From NCBI GenBank assembly GCA_003447785.1, contig DLYJ01000266.1, positions 1 through 14,515 on the forward strand: a stretch of DNA of 14,515 bases, read 5' to 3'. Position 1 is the first letter of the stretch, and every line of letters starts with the position of its first letter. Shown piece by piece: positions 1 through 7,692 of the stretch. This stretch comes from Treponema sp. (GTDB lineage: Bacteria > Spirochaetota > Spirochaetia > Treponematales > Treponemataceae). The notes under the pieces are model-generated. The model made no database searches and was not told where the DNA came from. It saw nothing but the letters and a program-made list of their open reading frames with translations. A program made the position numbers and the translations under genes.

Positions 1-5
1 TTGTT

Positions 6-83
6 TATTTAGGGTTTATTACAAACCCTAAAAACGGCGAAGTCAAGGCTTTAAGCGTATGCGTGCCTTGACTCGACGTATTA
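6..83 (-). repeat. Dispersed two-hairpin repeat, copy 1 (downstream of pflB)
   Basis: Read on the minus strand, this segment starts flush with the pflB stop codon. It holds two hairpins. The first has a 9-bp stem (AGTCAAGGC/GCCTTGACT, 41-49 with 65-73) and a 15-nt loop. The second has a 10-bp stem (TTTAGGGTTT/AAACCCTAAA, 8-17 with 23-32) and a 5-nt loop. A second copy in opposite orientation begins at 4975, and about 70 of 78 aligned positions agree by eye. No T-run follows either hairpin, so it is not a textbook intrinsic terminator, although it would form the 3' end of the pflB mRNA. The repeat may continue beyond the left window edge. Confidence 0.85.
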
Positions 84-2342
84 CAATGAAGCGTGACAGG
101 TACGAGCGATAACGTCGTCCTGCTGTTCCTTTGTAAGGTTGATGAAGCGTACGGCGTAACCAGAAACGCGAACTGTGAAGTTTGCATATTCAGGTTTTTC
201 CGGGTGAGCCTGACAATCCTTGAGTTTTTCTACACCGAATACGTTTACGTTCAAGTGGTGTGAACCGTGAGCGAAGTATCCGTCGAGAACGTTTACAAGG
301 TTTGTAATTCTTTCGTTTTCATCGTGTCCCAGAGCGCTCGGGTTGATTGTCTGAGTATTTGAGATACCGTCCAGAGCGTATTCGTATGGAACTTTTGCTA
401 CAGACTTGAGAGACTTAACGAGACCCTTTGTTTCTGCGCCGTAACATGGGTTAGCACCTGGTGAGAATGGTTCGTGAGCCTTGCGTCCGTCAGGAAGAGC
501 ACCTGTAGCCTTACCGTATACAACGTTTGAAGTAATAGTAAGGATAGAAGTTGTAGGTTCAGCATTGCGGTATGTAGGATGCTTCTTGATCTTTCCGATG
601 AATGTCTTGAGCAGCCATACAGCGATGTCGTCTGCGCGGTCATCATCCTGACCGTAGCGTGGGAATTCGCCTTCGATTTCGAAGTCTTTTGCAAGACCCT
701 TGTCGTCGCGGATAACCTTAACTTTTGCGTACTTGATAGCTGAGAGTGAGTCAACAACGTGTGAGAATCCGGCGATACCTGTTGCAAATGTACGGCGTAC
801 ATCTGTATCGATAAGAGCCATTTCTGCAGCTTCGTAGTAGTATTTATCGTGCATGTAGTGAATCAGGTTCAATACGTTTACGTAGATGTCAGCGAGCCAG
901 TCCAGCATCATATCGTATTTGTGCATAACTTCTGTATAGTCCAGGTATTCAGAAGTGATTGGCTGGAATTCAGGACCAACCTGTACATATGGTGTAAGTC
1001 CGTCGCCTTCGTCTTTACCGCCGTTGATAGCGTAAAGAAGGGCTTTAGCGAGGTTAGCGCGTGCTCCGAAGAACTGCATTTCTTTACCAGTCTGAGTTGC
1101 TGATACACAGCAGCAGATTGAGTAGTCATCACCCCAGATTGGGCGCATAACGTCGTCGTTTTCGTACTGGATTGATGATGTGTCGATAGAGATTTTTGCA
1201 GCGTACTTGCGGAAGTTTTCCGGGAGTCTCTTTGAATAAAGAACTGTCATGTTTGGTTCTGGAGAAGGTCCCATGTTTTCCAGTGTGTGGAGGAAGCGGA
1301 AGTCGTTCTTTGTTACCATTGAACGTCCGTCCTGTCCAAGACCACCAATTTCGAGAGTAGCCCATACAGGGTCACCTGAGAAGAGCTGGTTGTATGATTC
1401 GATACGTGCAAAGCGTACCATACGGAACTTCATTACCATGTGGTCAACGAGTTCCTGTGCTTTTTCTTCTGTGATTGTTCCGTTTGCAAGGTCACGTTCG
1501 ATGTAGATGTCGAGGAATGTTGATACACGTCCTACAGACATTGCGGCACCGTTCTGTGTTTTGATTGCAGCGAGGTAACCGAAGTACAGCCACTGGAATG
1601 CTTCTTTAGCGGTTTTAGCCGGTTTAGAAATATCAAAACCGTAACTTGCAGCCATTGCTTTCATTCCGTTGAGTGCTTTTATCTGTTCAGCAACTTCTTC
1701 GCGGAGGCGGATAACTTCTTCAGTCATTGTGCCGTCGCCGATTCTTGAGAAGTCAGCTTTTTTCTGTTCGATGAGGTAATCGATACCGTAAAGAGCGATA
1801 CGGCGGTAGTCACCTACGATACGTCCGCGTCCGTATGTATCTGGCAGACCTGTAAGGATGTGAGCTTTACGTGCTTTACGGATTTCTGGAGAGTATACGT
1901 CAAATACAGCGTCTGAGTGTGTTTTGTGGTATACAGTAAAGATTTTGTGAAGTTCAGGGTTTGGTGTGTAGCCGTACATTTCGCATGACTGTTCAGCCAT
2001 TCTGATTCCACCAAATGGCATGAAAGCGCGTTTGAGAGGTTTATCAGTCTGGAGACCAACTACCTGTTCAAGTTCTTTGCCTTCGCTGCAGATGTATCCC
2101 GGATTGTGGGCAGTAAGACCTGTAACAATGTCTGTGTCCATGTCGAGTACGCCACCCTTGTCATGTTCAGCTTTCTGGAGCTTCTGAACTTCGCCCCAAA
2201 GCTTGTTAGTAGCGGCTGTCGGGCCAGTGAGGAATGACTGGTCACCATCATAATGTGTGTAGTTTTCCTGGATAAAGTCGCGGACATTGATTTCTTCTTT
2301 CCAAAGTCTACCTTTGAATCCGCTCCAAGCTTCCTGTTCCAT
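81..2342 (-). CDS. pflB: Pyruvate formate-lyase (formate C-acetyltransferase)
   Basis: This cytoplasmic glycyl-radical enzyme converts pyruvate and CoA to acetyl-CoA and formate in anaerobic fermentation. The frame encodes 753 residues from the chosen ATG, close to the ~760 of the E. coli enzyme. The active-site cysteine pair lies in SICCCVSA (about residues 408-415), which here has three cysteines in a row where the family has two. The radical glycine is in the C-terminal motif RVSGYAVRF, at about residue 728. An upstream in-frame start at 2399 would add 19 residues. The ATG at 2342 is preferred because AAAGGAGA stands 8 nt before it and the protein then begins MEQEAWSGF, as expected for the family. 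The activase gene pflA is not in the window and may lie beyond the left edge. A hairpin repeat begins at the stop codon. Function is near certain. Confidence 0.97.
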   Translation of the reverse strand: MEQEAWSGFKGRLWKEEINVRDFIQENYTHYDGDQSFLTGPTAATNKLWGEVQKLQKAEHDKGGVLDMDTDIVTGLTAHNPGYICSEGKELEQVVGLQTDKPLKRAFMPFGGIRMAEQSCEMYGYTPNPELHKIFTVYHKTHSDAVFDVYSPEIRKARKAHILTGLPDTYGRGRIVGDYRRIALYGIDYLIEQKKADFSRIGDGTMTEEVIRLREEVAEQIKALNGMKAMAASYGFDISKPAKTAKEAFQWLYFGYLAAIKTQNGAAMSVGRVSTFLDIYIERDLANGTITEEKAQELVDHMVMKFRMVRFARIESYNQLFSGDPVWATLEIGGLGQDGRSMVTKNDFRFLHTLENMGPSPEPNMTVLYSKRLPENFRKYAAKISIDTSSIQYENDDVMRPIWGDDYSICCCVSATQTGKEMQFFGARANLAKALLYAINGGKDEGDGLTPYVQVGPEFQPITSEYLDYTEVMHKYDMMLDWLADIYVNVLNLIHYMHDKYYYEAAEMALIDTDVRRTFATGIAGFSHVVDSLSAIKYAKVKVIRDDKGLAKDFEIEGEFPRYGQDDDRADDIAVWLLKTFIGKIKKHPTYRNAEPTTSILTITSNVVYGKATGALPDGRKAHEPFSPGANPCYGAETKGLVKSLKSVAKVPYEYALDGISNTQTINPSALGHDENERITNLVNVLDGYFAHGSHHLNVNVFGVEKLKDCQAHPEKPEYANFTVRVSGYAVRFINLTKEQQDDVIARTCHASL

Positions 2343-2430
2343 AAAAAAAATCTCCTTTCCTGACTGAATAGGGACCCGGACAAGTTTGCTTGAAGACACA
2401 GAAATCTTACCGCCTGAAAATAGGTAGGTA

Positions 2431-2436
2431 ATTATA
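2431..2436 (-). promoter_or_regulatory. Candidate proximal pflB promoter (-10 box)
   Basis: A perfect TATAAT is read on the minus strand about 90 bp upstream of the pflB start. The -35 region is poor (CTTTTT at 17-bp spacing) and coincides with a dyad, CGCTTT-N2-AAAGCG (2448-2461), which could be an operator. A second exact TATAAT lies 100 bp further upstream (2531-2536) but has no recognisable -35 box. Confidence 0.45.
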
Positions 2437-2581
2437 CGCAGAGAACACGCTTTAAAAAGCGGGCAGTCTGGAGAGTAGGTTAGAGTGAATTCAAAAACAG
2501 TTTGTGTTAGGGCCCGTATTTATGCAGGCAATTATATATACTCGACATCCGGTTAGGGGTGCCGACTGTTTCTGTGATTAA

Positions 2582-2610
2582 AATATACAGGAAAAACAGA
2601 TTTATGGCAA
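2582..2610 (-). promoter_or_regulatory. Candidate distal pflB promoter
   Basis: On the minus strand, TTGCCA (2605-2610) and TATATT (2582-2587) are separated by exactly 17 bp. This is the best -35/-10 pair in the 326-bp gap between mcp and pflB. It would give an untranslated leader of about 230 nt. The -10 box is covered by an imperfect dyad, CTGTGATTAAAATATACAG (2572-2590), whose left half resembles a Crp/Fnr or Rex half-site. No recognised riboswitch was seen in the leader. Confidence 0.45.
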
Positions 2611-2634
2611 CCTGTACCGGTAGTTATTATTCAA

Positions 2635-2659
2635 ATAGTTTGTTATAAAACACCACTAT
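2635..2659 (-). terminator. Possible weak terminator hairpin after the chemoreceptor gene
   Basis: An interrupted hairpin of 9 bp (ATAGT/ACTAT outside, TGTT/AACA inside, 4-nt loop) lies 10 bp past the mcp stop codon. It is AT-rich and is followed on the minus strand by TTGAATAATAA rather than a clean T-run. Termination here is only a possibility, and mcp-pflB readthrough cannot be excluded. Confidence 0.28.
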
Positions 2660-2668
2660 CTGTGGGGT

Positions 2669-4882
2669 CTATACTTTGAATTTGTCGACTTCTGTGCCGA
2701 GTTCGACGATGTTTTCGGAGTTTTTGTGGGTCATGTCATTAACCGAATTTATTGAATTATTGATTGATTCAATACCGATGGACATTTCCTGCATGCTTGC
2801 ACCGATTTCGTCAGTAATGCGGAGAAGGTTTTTCATTGTCTGGTTTGCTTCTGCAGTTGAAGCCTGCATTGCGTCTCCGCCGGACTTTACGTTAACGGTA
2901 ACATCGTTGATCTGCTTGATGGCTTCAAGAACCTGGGTTCCGCCCTCAGACTGCTCCTGCATGGCATTCATGATTGTAGTTTCCTGCTGGGAAACAGTTC
3001 TTGTAAGTTCAAAAATCTCCTGGAATTTCTGCTGGAGTTTTGTGGAGGCATCCGTTACTTCCTTGATACTGTTTAGTACCTGCTGGAGGTTTGTGGTGAT
3101 GTTTTTACCCTGCTTGTTTGAGTCTTCGGCAAGTTTACGGATTTCGTCCGCAACAACGCTGAATCCCTTTCCGCTTTCGCCGGCATGTGCGGCTTCGATG
3201 GCGGCGTTCATGGCAAGAAGGTTTGTCTGGCTGGCAATGTTCTGGATAATCTTTGATGCTTCCAGAAGTGTCTGGGATTCTTCCTGAATTTTAACTGTCG
3301 CATCAACAGTGGTCTGAATGCTCTTGCGGCCTTCTTCCGATGAGCGTTCAAGGGCTTCGATGTTTGAACTGTTTTTTTCGAGAATTGTCGTTACTGAGCG
3401 GATGTTTGCAACCATCTGTTCAATTGCGCTTGACGATTCAATTACGCTGGAACTCTGGCTCTGAATTGCAGAAACAAGTTCATTAACCCGGTGATTGATT
3501 GCATCCAGGGCACCCTGAGCTTCGCTTACATTTGCACCCTGCTGCTGAACCTGTCTGTTTACGGAATCGATATTTGCCGTAATCTGGTTTGCACTTGCGG
3601 CGGTGTCTGCCATATTCTGCTCCAGCTGTTCACTCTGCATCTGGAGGTCGCCTGTGGATTCCTTAATCTGACGGATTGAATTCTGGATTTTTTCGATAGT
3701 AAGGTTAAAGAATTTGTAAAGGTTGCCCATTTCGTTTTCTTTACGGACGTCCATGCGGACTGTCAGGTCTCCGTCACCCTGGGCGATGTTTTTCATTGCG
3801 GCAACACCCTTGTTCATTTCCTGTGCAACAGAGCGTGCAATAAGGAAAAGAATTGCAAGGGTTACCAGCATTGTGATTAAAAGGGCAGTTGAAACGTAAA
3901 TGAACATTCTTCTGCCGGCGGAATCAATTTCTGCCATTATGATGTTTGCACCTACAAACCAGACTTCTTTTGCGTCACCCACCTTGAAAGGCTGGAAGAA
4001 TTTGAGCTGGTTTTTGCCGTTGTAATCAGCTTCATAGCCGAATGGAATCAGAGTCTCTTTTGCGTTTTGAAAAAGCACTGAAGTTTTTGCATCTTCGTAA
4101 CCTGCAAAGGTGTTTCCTTCCAGGGCTGAGTCGGCTTCTACGGCTGTAAGTCCTGAGTCTGATACAAGTGAAAGATATCCTGTTTCGTAGAGGGTTGCTT
4201 CCTTGAGAATTGAACTTAATGTTGAAAGGGACATATCAAGACCGATAACACCGATTGGAGTTCCGTTCCGGTCGTGAATCGGGAAGGCTACACCGCAGAC
4301 ATAAATTGTCTGGCCGCCGATTTCGTACGGGTTAGGGTCAATGAGAATTCCTGTGGGGCTGTTGAGGGGATTAACATACCAGAAGCCGTCTTCGTAATCA
4401 GTAAGCGGCGTGCATTCAACTGTTGAACCAACCTTTGTCCAGTATGGAATAAAGCGCCCGGTAGAATCATGGTATTCAGTATTTGCATACTGGTAATCAA
4501 GTCCGTCCAGTGCATCCGGTTCATAAACAACCCAGGTGTCCACGAAATTTTCGTTTTCGATAAGGGCCTGTTTGAGAATGTTGTTGATGAAATCCCGGCG
4601 CTGTGAGCGTGGAACGGAGTCGATTTGTTCAACAACGGTTTTGAGGGCCGCACAGGTGTCAAATTCATTCTGAATGAGGGCCTTTGTACGTTCAGCGTAA
4701 TAATTTGCAGTCTGTTTAAGGTATTTGTCAGACAGGTCGTAGGTTCCTTTATTGATTCGATTTAAAATGAATAAAGCACAGATAGTTAAAAGAACAACAA
4801 GCAGTGCGCCGATTGTGCCCACAAGCTGAGTCTGGATGCTTCTGTCCAGAATACCGTTTCTAGGTCCGTCGTTTTTAGCCAT
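2669..4882 (-). CDS. Methyl-accepting chemotaxis protein with dCache sensor domain
   Basis: This inner-membrane chemoreceptor should signal through CheA/CheW to the flagellar motor. It has 737 residues from the chosen start. The order is a short basic N-terminus, TM1 at about 19-40, and a periplasmic dCache-type sensor at about 41-325 (WVVYEPD, YWTKVGS and GVIGLDMSL motifs). TM2 follows at about 326-349, then HAMP (about 350-405) and a long coiled-coil signalling domain. The conserved hairpin tip [20 protein letters not shown] is near 549-568. The protein ends in KFKV, with no CheR-tethering pentapeptide. The start at 4882 is chosen over one 12 codons upstream because AAGGAGA stands 6 nt before it. 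The ligand cannot be predicted; dCache receptors commonly bind amino acids or other small metabolites. It has its own promoter at 4934-4962. Confidence 0.95.
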   Translation of the reverse strand: MAKNDGPRNGILDRSIQTQLVGTIGALLVVLLTICALFILNRINKGTYDLSDKYLKQTANYYAERTKALIQNEFDTCAALKTVVEQIDSVPRSQRRDFINNILKQALIENENFVDTWVVYEPDALDGLDYQYANTEYHDSTGRFIPYWTKVGSTVECTPLTDYEDGFWYVNPLNSPTGILIDPNPYEIGGQTIYVCGVAFPIHDRNGTPIGVIGLDMSLSTLSSILKEATLYETGYLSLVSDSGLTAVEADSALEGNTFAGYEDAKTSVLFQNAKETLIPFGYEADYNGKNQLKFFQPFKVGDAKEVWFVGANIIMAEIDSAGRRMFIYVSTALLITMLVTLAILFLIARSVAQEMNKGVAAMKNIAQGDGDLTVRMDVRKENEMGNLYKFFNLTIEKIQNSIRQIKESTGDLQMQSEQLEQNMADTAASANQITANIDSVNRQVQQQGANVSEAQGALDAINHRVNELVSAIQSQSSSVIESSSAIEQMVANIRSVTTILEKNSSNIEALERSSEEGRKSIQTTVDATVKIQEESQTLLEASKIIQNIASQTNLLAMNAAIEAAHAGESGKGFSVVADEIRKLAEDSNKQGKNITTNLQQVLNSIKEVTDASTKLQQKFQEIFELTRTVSQQETTIMNAMQEQSEGGTQVLEAIKQINDVTVNVKSGGDAMQASTAEANQTMKNLLRITDEIGASMQEMSIGIESINNSINSVNDMTHKNSENIVELGTEVDKFKV

Positions 4883-4933
4883 GAGTATCTCCTTAGTGGG
4901 GGTGCCCGGTTGATTCAAGAAAAGCTAAAGGGA

Positions 4934-4962
4934 ATTTTAATGCAGTTTGTCCGCTATGACAA
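4934..4962 (-). promoter_or_regulatory. Sigma-70-type promoter of the chemoreceptor gene, with overlapping dyad
   Basis: Read on the minus strand, TTGTCA (4957-4962) and TAAAAT (4934-4939) are exactly 17 bp apart, about 50 bp upstream of the chemoreceptor start. A perfect inverted repeat, TTTGTC-N6-GACAAA (4946-4963), covers the -35 box and half the spacer. This is where a repressor operator would sit, though the arms do not match a regulator I recognise. No sigma-28-like motility promoter was found in this gap. Confidence 0.65.
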
Positions 4963-4974
4963 ATAATTTGTAGT

Positions 4975-5051
4975 TAATTCGTCGAGTCAAGGTACGCATA
5001 CGCTTAAAGCCTTGACCAGACGTATTTAGGGTTTGTAATAAACCCTAAATA
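4975..5051 (+). repeat. Dispersed two-hairpin repeat, copy 2
   Basis: This is the inverted counterpart of the element at 6-83. The first 42 positions differ at only two sites, and the TTTAGGGTTT hairpin and its 5-nt loop are identical. It begins at TAAT, the same tetranucleotide at which copy 1 meets the pflB stop codon. Here the element merges into a larger palindrome that continues to 5065. The two copies face each other across pflB and the chemoreceptor gene. Confidence 0.85.
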
Positions 5052-5065
5052 CGTCTGGTCAAGGC
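5009..5065. repeat. Perfect 26-bp-stem palindrome with 5-nt loop
   Basis: Positions 5009-5034 are the exact reverse complement of 5040-5065, with GTAAT as the loop. All 26 pairs match. The outer 8 bp of each arm (GCCTTGAC and GTCAAGGC) also belong to smaller competing hairpins on either side (4986-5016 and 5058-5088). The palindrome lies between the serA terminator and the chemoreceptor promoter, so it is probably little transcribed and may act as DNA. Confidence 0.9.
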
Positions 5066-5127
5066 ACGCTTCACTCTTCGGCCTTGACTCAGCCGTTTTG
5101 CGAGTTTCCGGAATTGTAAACTCGCAA
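5058..5127. repeat. Additional hairpins of the intergenic repeat array
   Basis: Two further inverted repeats follow the long palindrome. The first has an 8-bp stem, GTCAAGGC/GCCTTGAC (5058-5065 with 5081-5088), and is a third example of the GTCAAGGC hairpin with a different loop. After a GCCGTTTT stretch that copy 1 also has, the second has a 10-bp stem, TTGCGAGTTT/AAACTCGCAA (5098-5107 with 5118-5127). The array ends directly at the serA terminator. Confidence 0.75.
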
Positions 5128-5129
5128 TC

Positions 5130-5160
5130 AAAAAAAACGGCACTTCAGATGAAGTACCGT
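5130..5160 (-). terminator. Intrinsic terminator of serA
   Basis: Read on the minus strand, a 10-bp stem (ACGGTACTTC/GAAGTGCCGT, one G-U pair) with an ATCT loop is followed by eight T residues. It lies 29 bp after the serA stop codon. This is the clearest Rho-independent terminator in the window and closes the serC-serA unit. Confidence 0.9.
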
Positions 5161-5165
5161 TTATC

Positions 5166-5195
5166 GGGCTTAAGTGGGCTTTAGCGGGCTTAAGC
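5166..5195. repeat. Three tandem 10-bp repeats over the serA stop codon
   Basis: On the plus strand the units are GGGCTTAAGT, GGGCTTTAGC and GGGCTTAAGC. On the minus strand the third unit contains the serA stop TAA, and the second supplies another in-frame TAA two codons later. It looks like a small slippage expansion at the gene end. Confidence 0.8.
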
Positions 5196-6368
5196 AAAAA
5201 TCGGGCGAACGTTGATTACGCCGTCAATTGCAGAAAGTGCCTTGAGGGCATCATCGCCAACCTTTCCGTCAACGTCGATGAGGCAGTAAGCCAGTTCGTT
5301 GCGGTTCTGGTCAACCATACCTGCAATGTTAAGTTTTGCATTACCAAGAACGGTTGTAAACTGAGCGATCATGTTTGGAACGTTCTTGTGTGAGATGCAG
5401 AGGCGTGTTCCGCCGGCCGGGATGGACTGGTCGAGTTTTGCTTTAGGGAAGTTTACGGAATTTGTGATTGAACCTGTTTCCAGGAATTCACGTAATTCTT
5501 TTACTGCCATAATAGCACAGTTGTCTTCTGCTTCCGGTGTTGAAGCACCCAGGTGTGGAAGACAAACTACCTTGTCGCATTTGAGAAGGGCTTCGTCAGC
5601 AAAGTCAGTGATGAGGCATGAAACCTTTCCTGAGTTGATTGCTGCCAGAACGTCAGCGTTGTTTACGAGGCCGCCGCGGGCAAAGTTGATGATGCGTACA
5701 CCGTCTTTCATTGTTTTGATTGAAGAAGCGTTGATCATTCCCTTTGTGTCGTCTGTCTGCGGAACGTGTACTGTGATGTAGTCAGCTTTTGAATATACAC
5801 CTTCCAGTGTTTCCGAGTATTTAACGTCGCGGTTCAGGCTCCATGCTGCCTTGATTGAAAGGAACGGATCATAACCGATTACGTTCATTCCCAGGTCGAT
5901 TGCTGTGTTTGCAACCATTGCACCGATGGCACCGAGACCGATTACACCCAGTGTTTTTCCTTTAAGTTCAGGACCAACGAACTGTGATTTTCCCTTTTCT
6001 GCAAGAGCAGGAATTTCATCACCTTTTCCGGCAAGACCTGCAACCCATTTGTTAGCGGCTACAGCAGGACGGCTTGAAAGAAGGAGTGCGAGAATTACGA
6101 GTTCCTTAACGGCATTTGCGTTTGCACCAGGAGTGTTGAATACAACGATTCCTTTTTCTGCAAGTTCAGCGCAAGGAATGTTATTTGTTCCGGCACCTGC
6201 ACGGGCAACAGCCTTTACGGTTGCGGCAAGTTCCATTCCGTGCATTTCCTGTGAACGGACAAGGATTGCATCCGGATTGTTGATTTCTGATGCTACTTCG
6301 TAGCTGTCCCGTGGAAAGTTATCCAGACCGATGGCACTGATTTTATTAAGGGTTTGAATTTTGTACAT
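5190..6368 (-). CDS. serA: D-3-phosphoglycerate dehydrogenase with C-terminal ACT domain
   Basis: This enzyme catalyses the first step of serine synthesis, NAD+-dependent oxidation of 3-phosphoglycerate to 3-phosphohydroxypyruvate, in the cytoplasm. It has 392 residues, which fits the short ACT-only class. The Rossmann motif GLGAIG is near residue 144. The catalytic Arg is in NFARGG (about 231), the Glu in FADEALL (about 259) and the His in CLPHLGAS (about 272). An ACT domain from about 322 ends with YCLIDVD and GVINVRPIFA; in this family it usually binds serine for feedback control. The ATG at 6368 is chosen over an upstream start because AAAGGAGA lies 4 nt before it. It is downstream of serC in the same direction, and no strong terminator intervenes. 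Confidence 0.96.
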   Translation of the reverse strand: MYKIQTLNKISAIGLDNFPRDSYEVASEINNPDAILVRSQEMHGMELAATVKAVARAGAGTNNIPCAELAEKGIVVFNTPGANANAVKELVILALLLSSRPAVAANKWVAGLAGKGDEIPALAEKGKSQFVGPELKGKTLGVIGLGAIGAMVANTAIDLGMNVIGYDPFLSIKAAWSLNRDVKYSETLEGVYSKADYITVHVPQTDDTKGMINASSIKTMKDGVRIINFARGGLVNNADVLAAINSGKVSCLITDFADEALLKCDKVVCLPHLGASTPEAEDNCAIMAVKELREFLETGSITNSVNFPKAKLDQSIPAGGTRLCISHKNVPNMIAQFTTVLGNAKLNIAGMVDQNRNELAYCLIDVDGKVGDDALKALSAIDGVINVRPIFA

Positions 6369-6382
6369 ATTTTCTCCTTTGA

Positions 6383-6464
6383 TGTTGCACGGATGCAACA
6401 ATAATCGAGTTTTGCTAAGCAAAACTCGGCCTAAAAAAAGTACATGGAGGTACTTTTTTTAGGC
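6383..6464 (-). promoter_or_regulatory. serC-serA intergenic region with three consecutive hairpins
   Basis: In the 90-bp gap, read on the minus strand, three perfect stems follow one another. The first is 15 bp (6429-6443 with 6450-6464) and includes the serC stop codon. It is directly abutted by a 10-bp stem (6406-6415 with 6419-6428), which is followed by a 7-bp stem (6383-6389 with 6394-6400). The last ends 2 nt before the serA ribosome-binding sequence. The 3' arm of the first stem contains seven T residues after a short GTAC core, so partial termination is conceivable. The structures could set the serC:serA expression ratio or protect the mRNA. Confidence 0.7.
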
Positions 6465-7586
6465 ATTCTCCTTTGCAAATTTTTTCATAAATTCAACAAG
6501 TGCTTTTACACCGTCAAGGCTCATTGCGTTGTAAATTGAAGCGCGCATACCACCAACAAGACGGTGACCTTTAAGGTTAACAAGACCTGCTGCCGCAGCT
6601 TCCTTAACAAACTTGTCGTTGATTTCCTTTTCTTTTGCAACAGAAGCATCGTCTTTGGCGCCTGTTGAGTATTTTGTAAGGAACGGAACGTTCATCAAAG
6701 AGCGGCTTCCTTTTTCTGTTGTTGCGTGATAGAAATCGCTTGAATCAAGGAAGTTGTAGAGATAGTCTGCCTTTTCCTTGTTGCGTTTGAGCATTCCTTC
6801 TGCACCACCGTTCTTTTCGATCCAGTGAAGAACCTTGCCGAGAACGTAGATTGTGTAGCATGGAGGTGTATTGTACATGGAACCGTTGTCTGCGTGTGTC
6901 TTGTAAGCAAGCATTGTTGGTGTGCCTGGACGGCAGTTTTCCGGTTCAGGAATAAGGTCTTCGCGGATGATAACGAGAGTTACGCCGGCCGGGGCAAGGT
7001 TTTTCTGTGCGCCTGCAAAGAGAAGACCGAATTTTGAAACATCAAGAGGTTCAGAAAGAACACATGAAGAAATATCTGCTACGAGAGGAATGTTTCCTGT
7101 GTCAGGAATGTATTCGTAGTGAGTTCCCATGATTGTGTTGTTGAAGCAGATGTAAGCGTAATCGTAGTCGCCTTCGATTTTTTCTACTTTTGGAATATAG
7201 CTGAAATTTTTGTCTTCACTTGAAGCGATAACGTCAACCTTTACACCGAGTTTTTTAGCTTCGGCAGCGGCTTTTTTTGCCCATACACCAGTGTTGATGT
7301 AAGCGGCTTTACCTGTTTTGATTCCGAGGTTTTCAGCTACCATTGCAAACTGAGTTGAACCACCACCCTGTACAAAGAGAACCTTGTAGTTGTCAGGAAC
7401 TTTCATCAATTTGCGGACCATTGCTTCTGCATCTTCGATGATCGGTTCATAAGCCTTTGAACGGTGGCTCATTTCCATAACTGACTGGCCGGTTCCATTA
7501 TAATCAAGCATTTCTGCTGCACATTCTTTTAATACTTCTTCCGGAAGGCAAGAAGGACCAGCGCTAAAGTTGTAAACACGACTCAT
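6459..7586 (-). CDS. serC: Phosphoserine aminotransferase
   Basis: This PLP enzyme transfers an amino group from glutamate to 3-phosphohydroxypyruvate, giving 3-phosphoserine; it is the second step of serine synthesis. The 375 residues compare with about 360 in the family. The N-terminus YNFSAGPSCLPEEVL is the standard SerC start. FVQGGGSTQF (about 71-80) forms part of the cofactor site, and the Schiff-base lysine is in FAGAQKNLAP (about residue 195). The C-terminal HRLVGGMRASIYNAM block is also conserved. The start is supported by GAGGT about 5 nt upstream. The stop codon lies inside the 5' arm of a 15-bp hairpin. A strong Rex-type operator about 90 bp upstream suggests redox control of serC and serA. 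Confidence 0.97.
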   Translation of the reverse strand: MSRVYNFSAGPSCLPEEVLKECAAEMLDYNGTGQSVMEMSHRSKAYEPIIEDAEAMVRKLMKVPDNYKVLFVQGGGSTQFAMVAENLGIKTGKAAYINTGVWAKKAAAEAKKLGVKVDVIASSEDKNFSYIPKVEKIEGDYDYAYICFNNTIMGTHYEYIPDTGNIPLVADISSCVLSEPLDVSKFGLLFAGAQKNLAPAGVTLVIIREDLIPEPENCRPGTPTMLAYKTHADNGSMYNTPPCYTIYVLGKVLHWIEKNGGAEGMLKRNKEKADYLYNFLDSSDFYHATTEKGSRSLMNVPFLTKYSTGAKDDASVAKEKEINDKFVKEAAAAGLVNLKGHRLVGGMRASIYNAMSLDGVKALVEFMKKFAKENA

Positions 7587-7662
7587 ATCGTACCTCGTCT
7601 TTGAGAATTTAAGTAAGGACGATTCTATTCATAAGTACAGGTATGGTCAATTGAATTCGGGA

Positions 7663-7692
7663 ATTTTAAGTGATTTATTGTGAAAGTTTTCA
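7663..7692 (-). promoter_or_regulatory. Candidate serC promoter
   Basis: On the minus strand, TAAAAT (7663-7668) lies about 77 bp before the serC start. The best -35 match is TGAAAA (7687-7692) at 18-bp spacing, inside the Rex-type palindrome. A repressor bound there would cover the -35 box. The -35 match is modest. Confidence 0.5.

Noticed and set aside
6..32. Intrinsic terminator for pflB at the TTTAGGGTTT hairpin.
   Set aside because: On the minus strand the hairpin is followed by TAAACAA, not a T-run, so it is described as a repeat instead.
398..802. Long open frame in another minus-strand frame within pflB, and similar frames in uvrC, serA and the chemoreceptor gene.
   Set aside because: These are shadows of well-supported genes, rich in Ser/Leu/Arg, without start signals or family motifs.
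2343..2399. Longer pflB start adding 19 residues.
   Set aside because: The added residues cover the AAAGGAGA ribosome-binding site of the better ATG at 2342 and do not resemble the family N-terminus.
2572..2590. Rex operator upstream of pflB.
   Set aside because: Only the left half (CTGTGA) resembles the consensus; the right half and the spacing do not fit. It is kept only as an unspecified dyad.
5009..5065. Integron attC-like site, considered because Treponema integrons exist and the palindrome is attC-sized.
   Set aside because: The arms lack the RYYYAAC/GTTRRRY core sites, and the stem is perfectly paired without the unpaired bases attC needs.
4975..5127. CRISPR array.
   Set aside because: There are no regularly spaced direct repeats with unique spacers, the repeats are inverted hairpins, and no cas gene is present.
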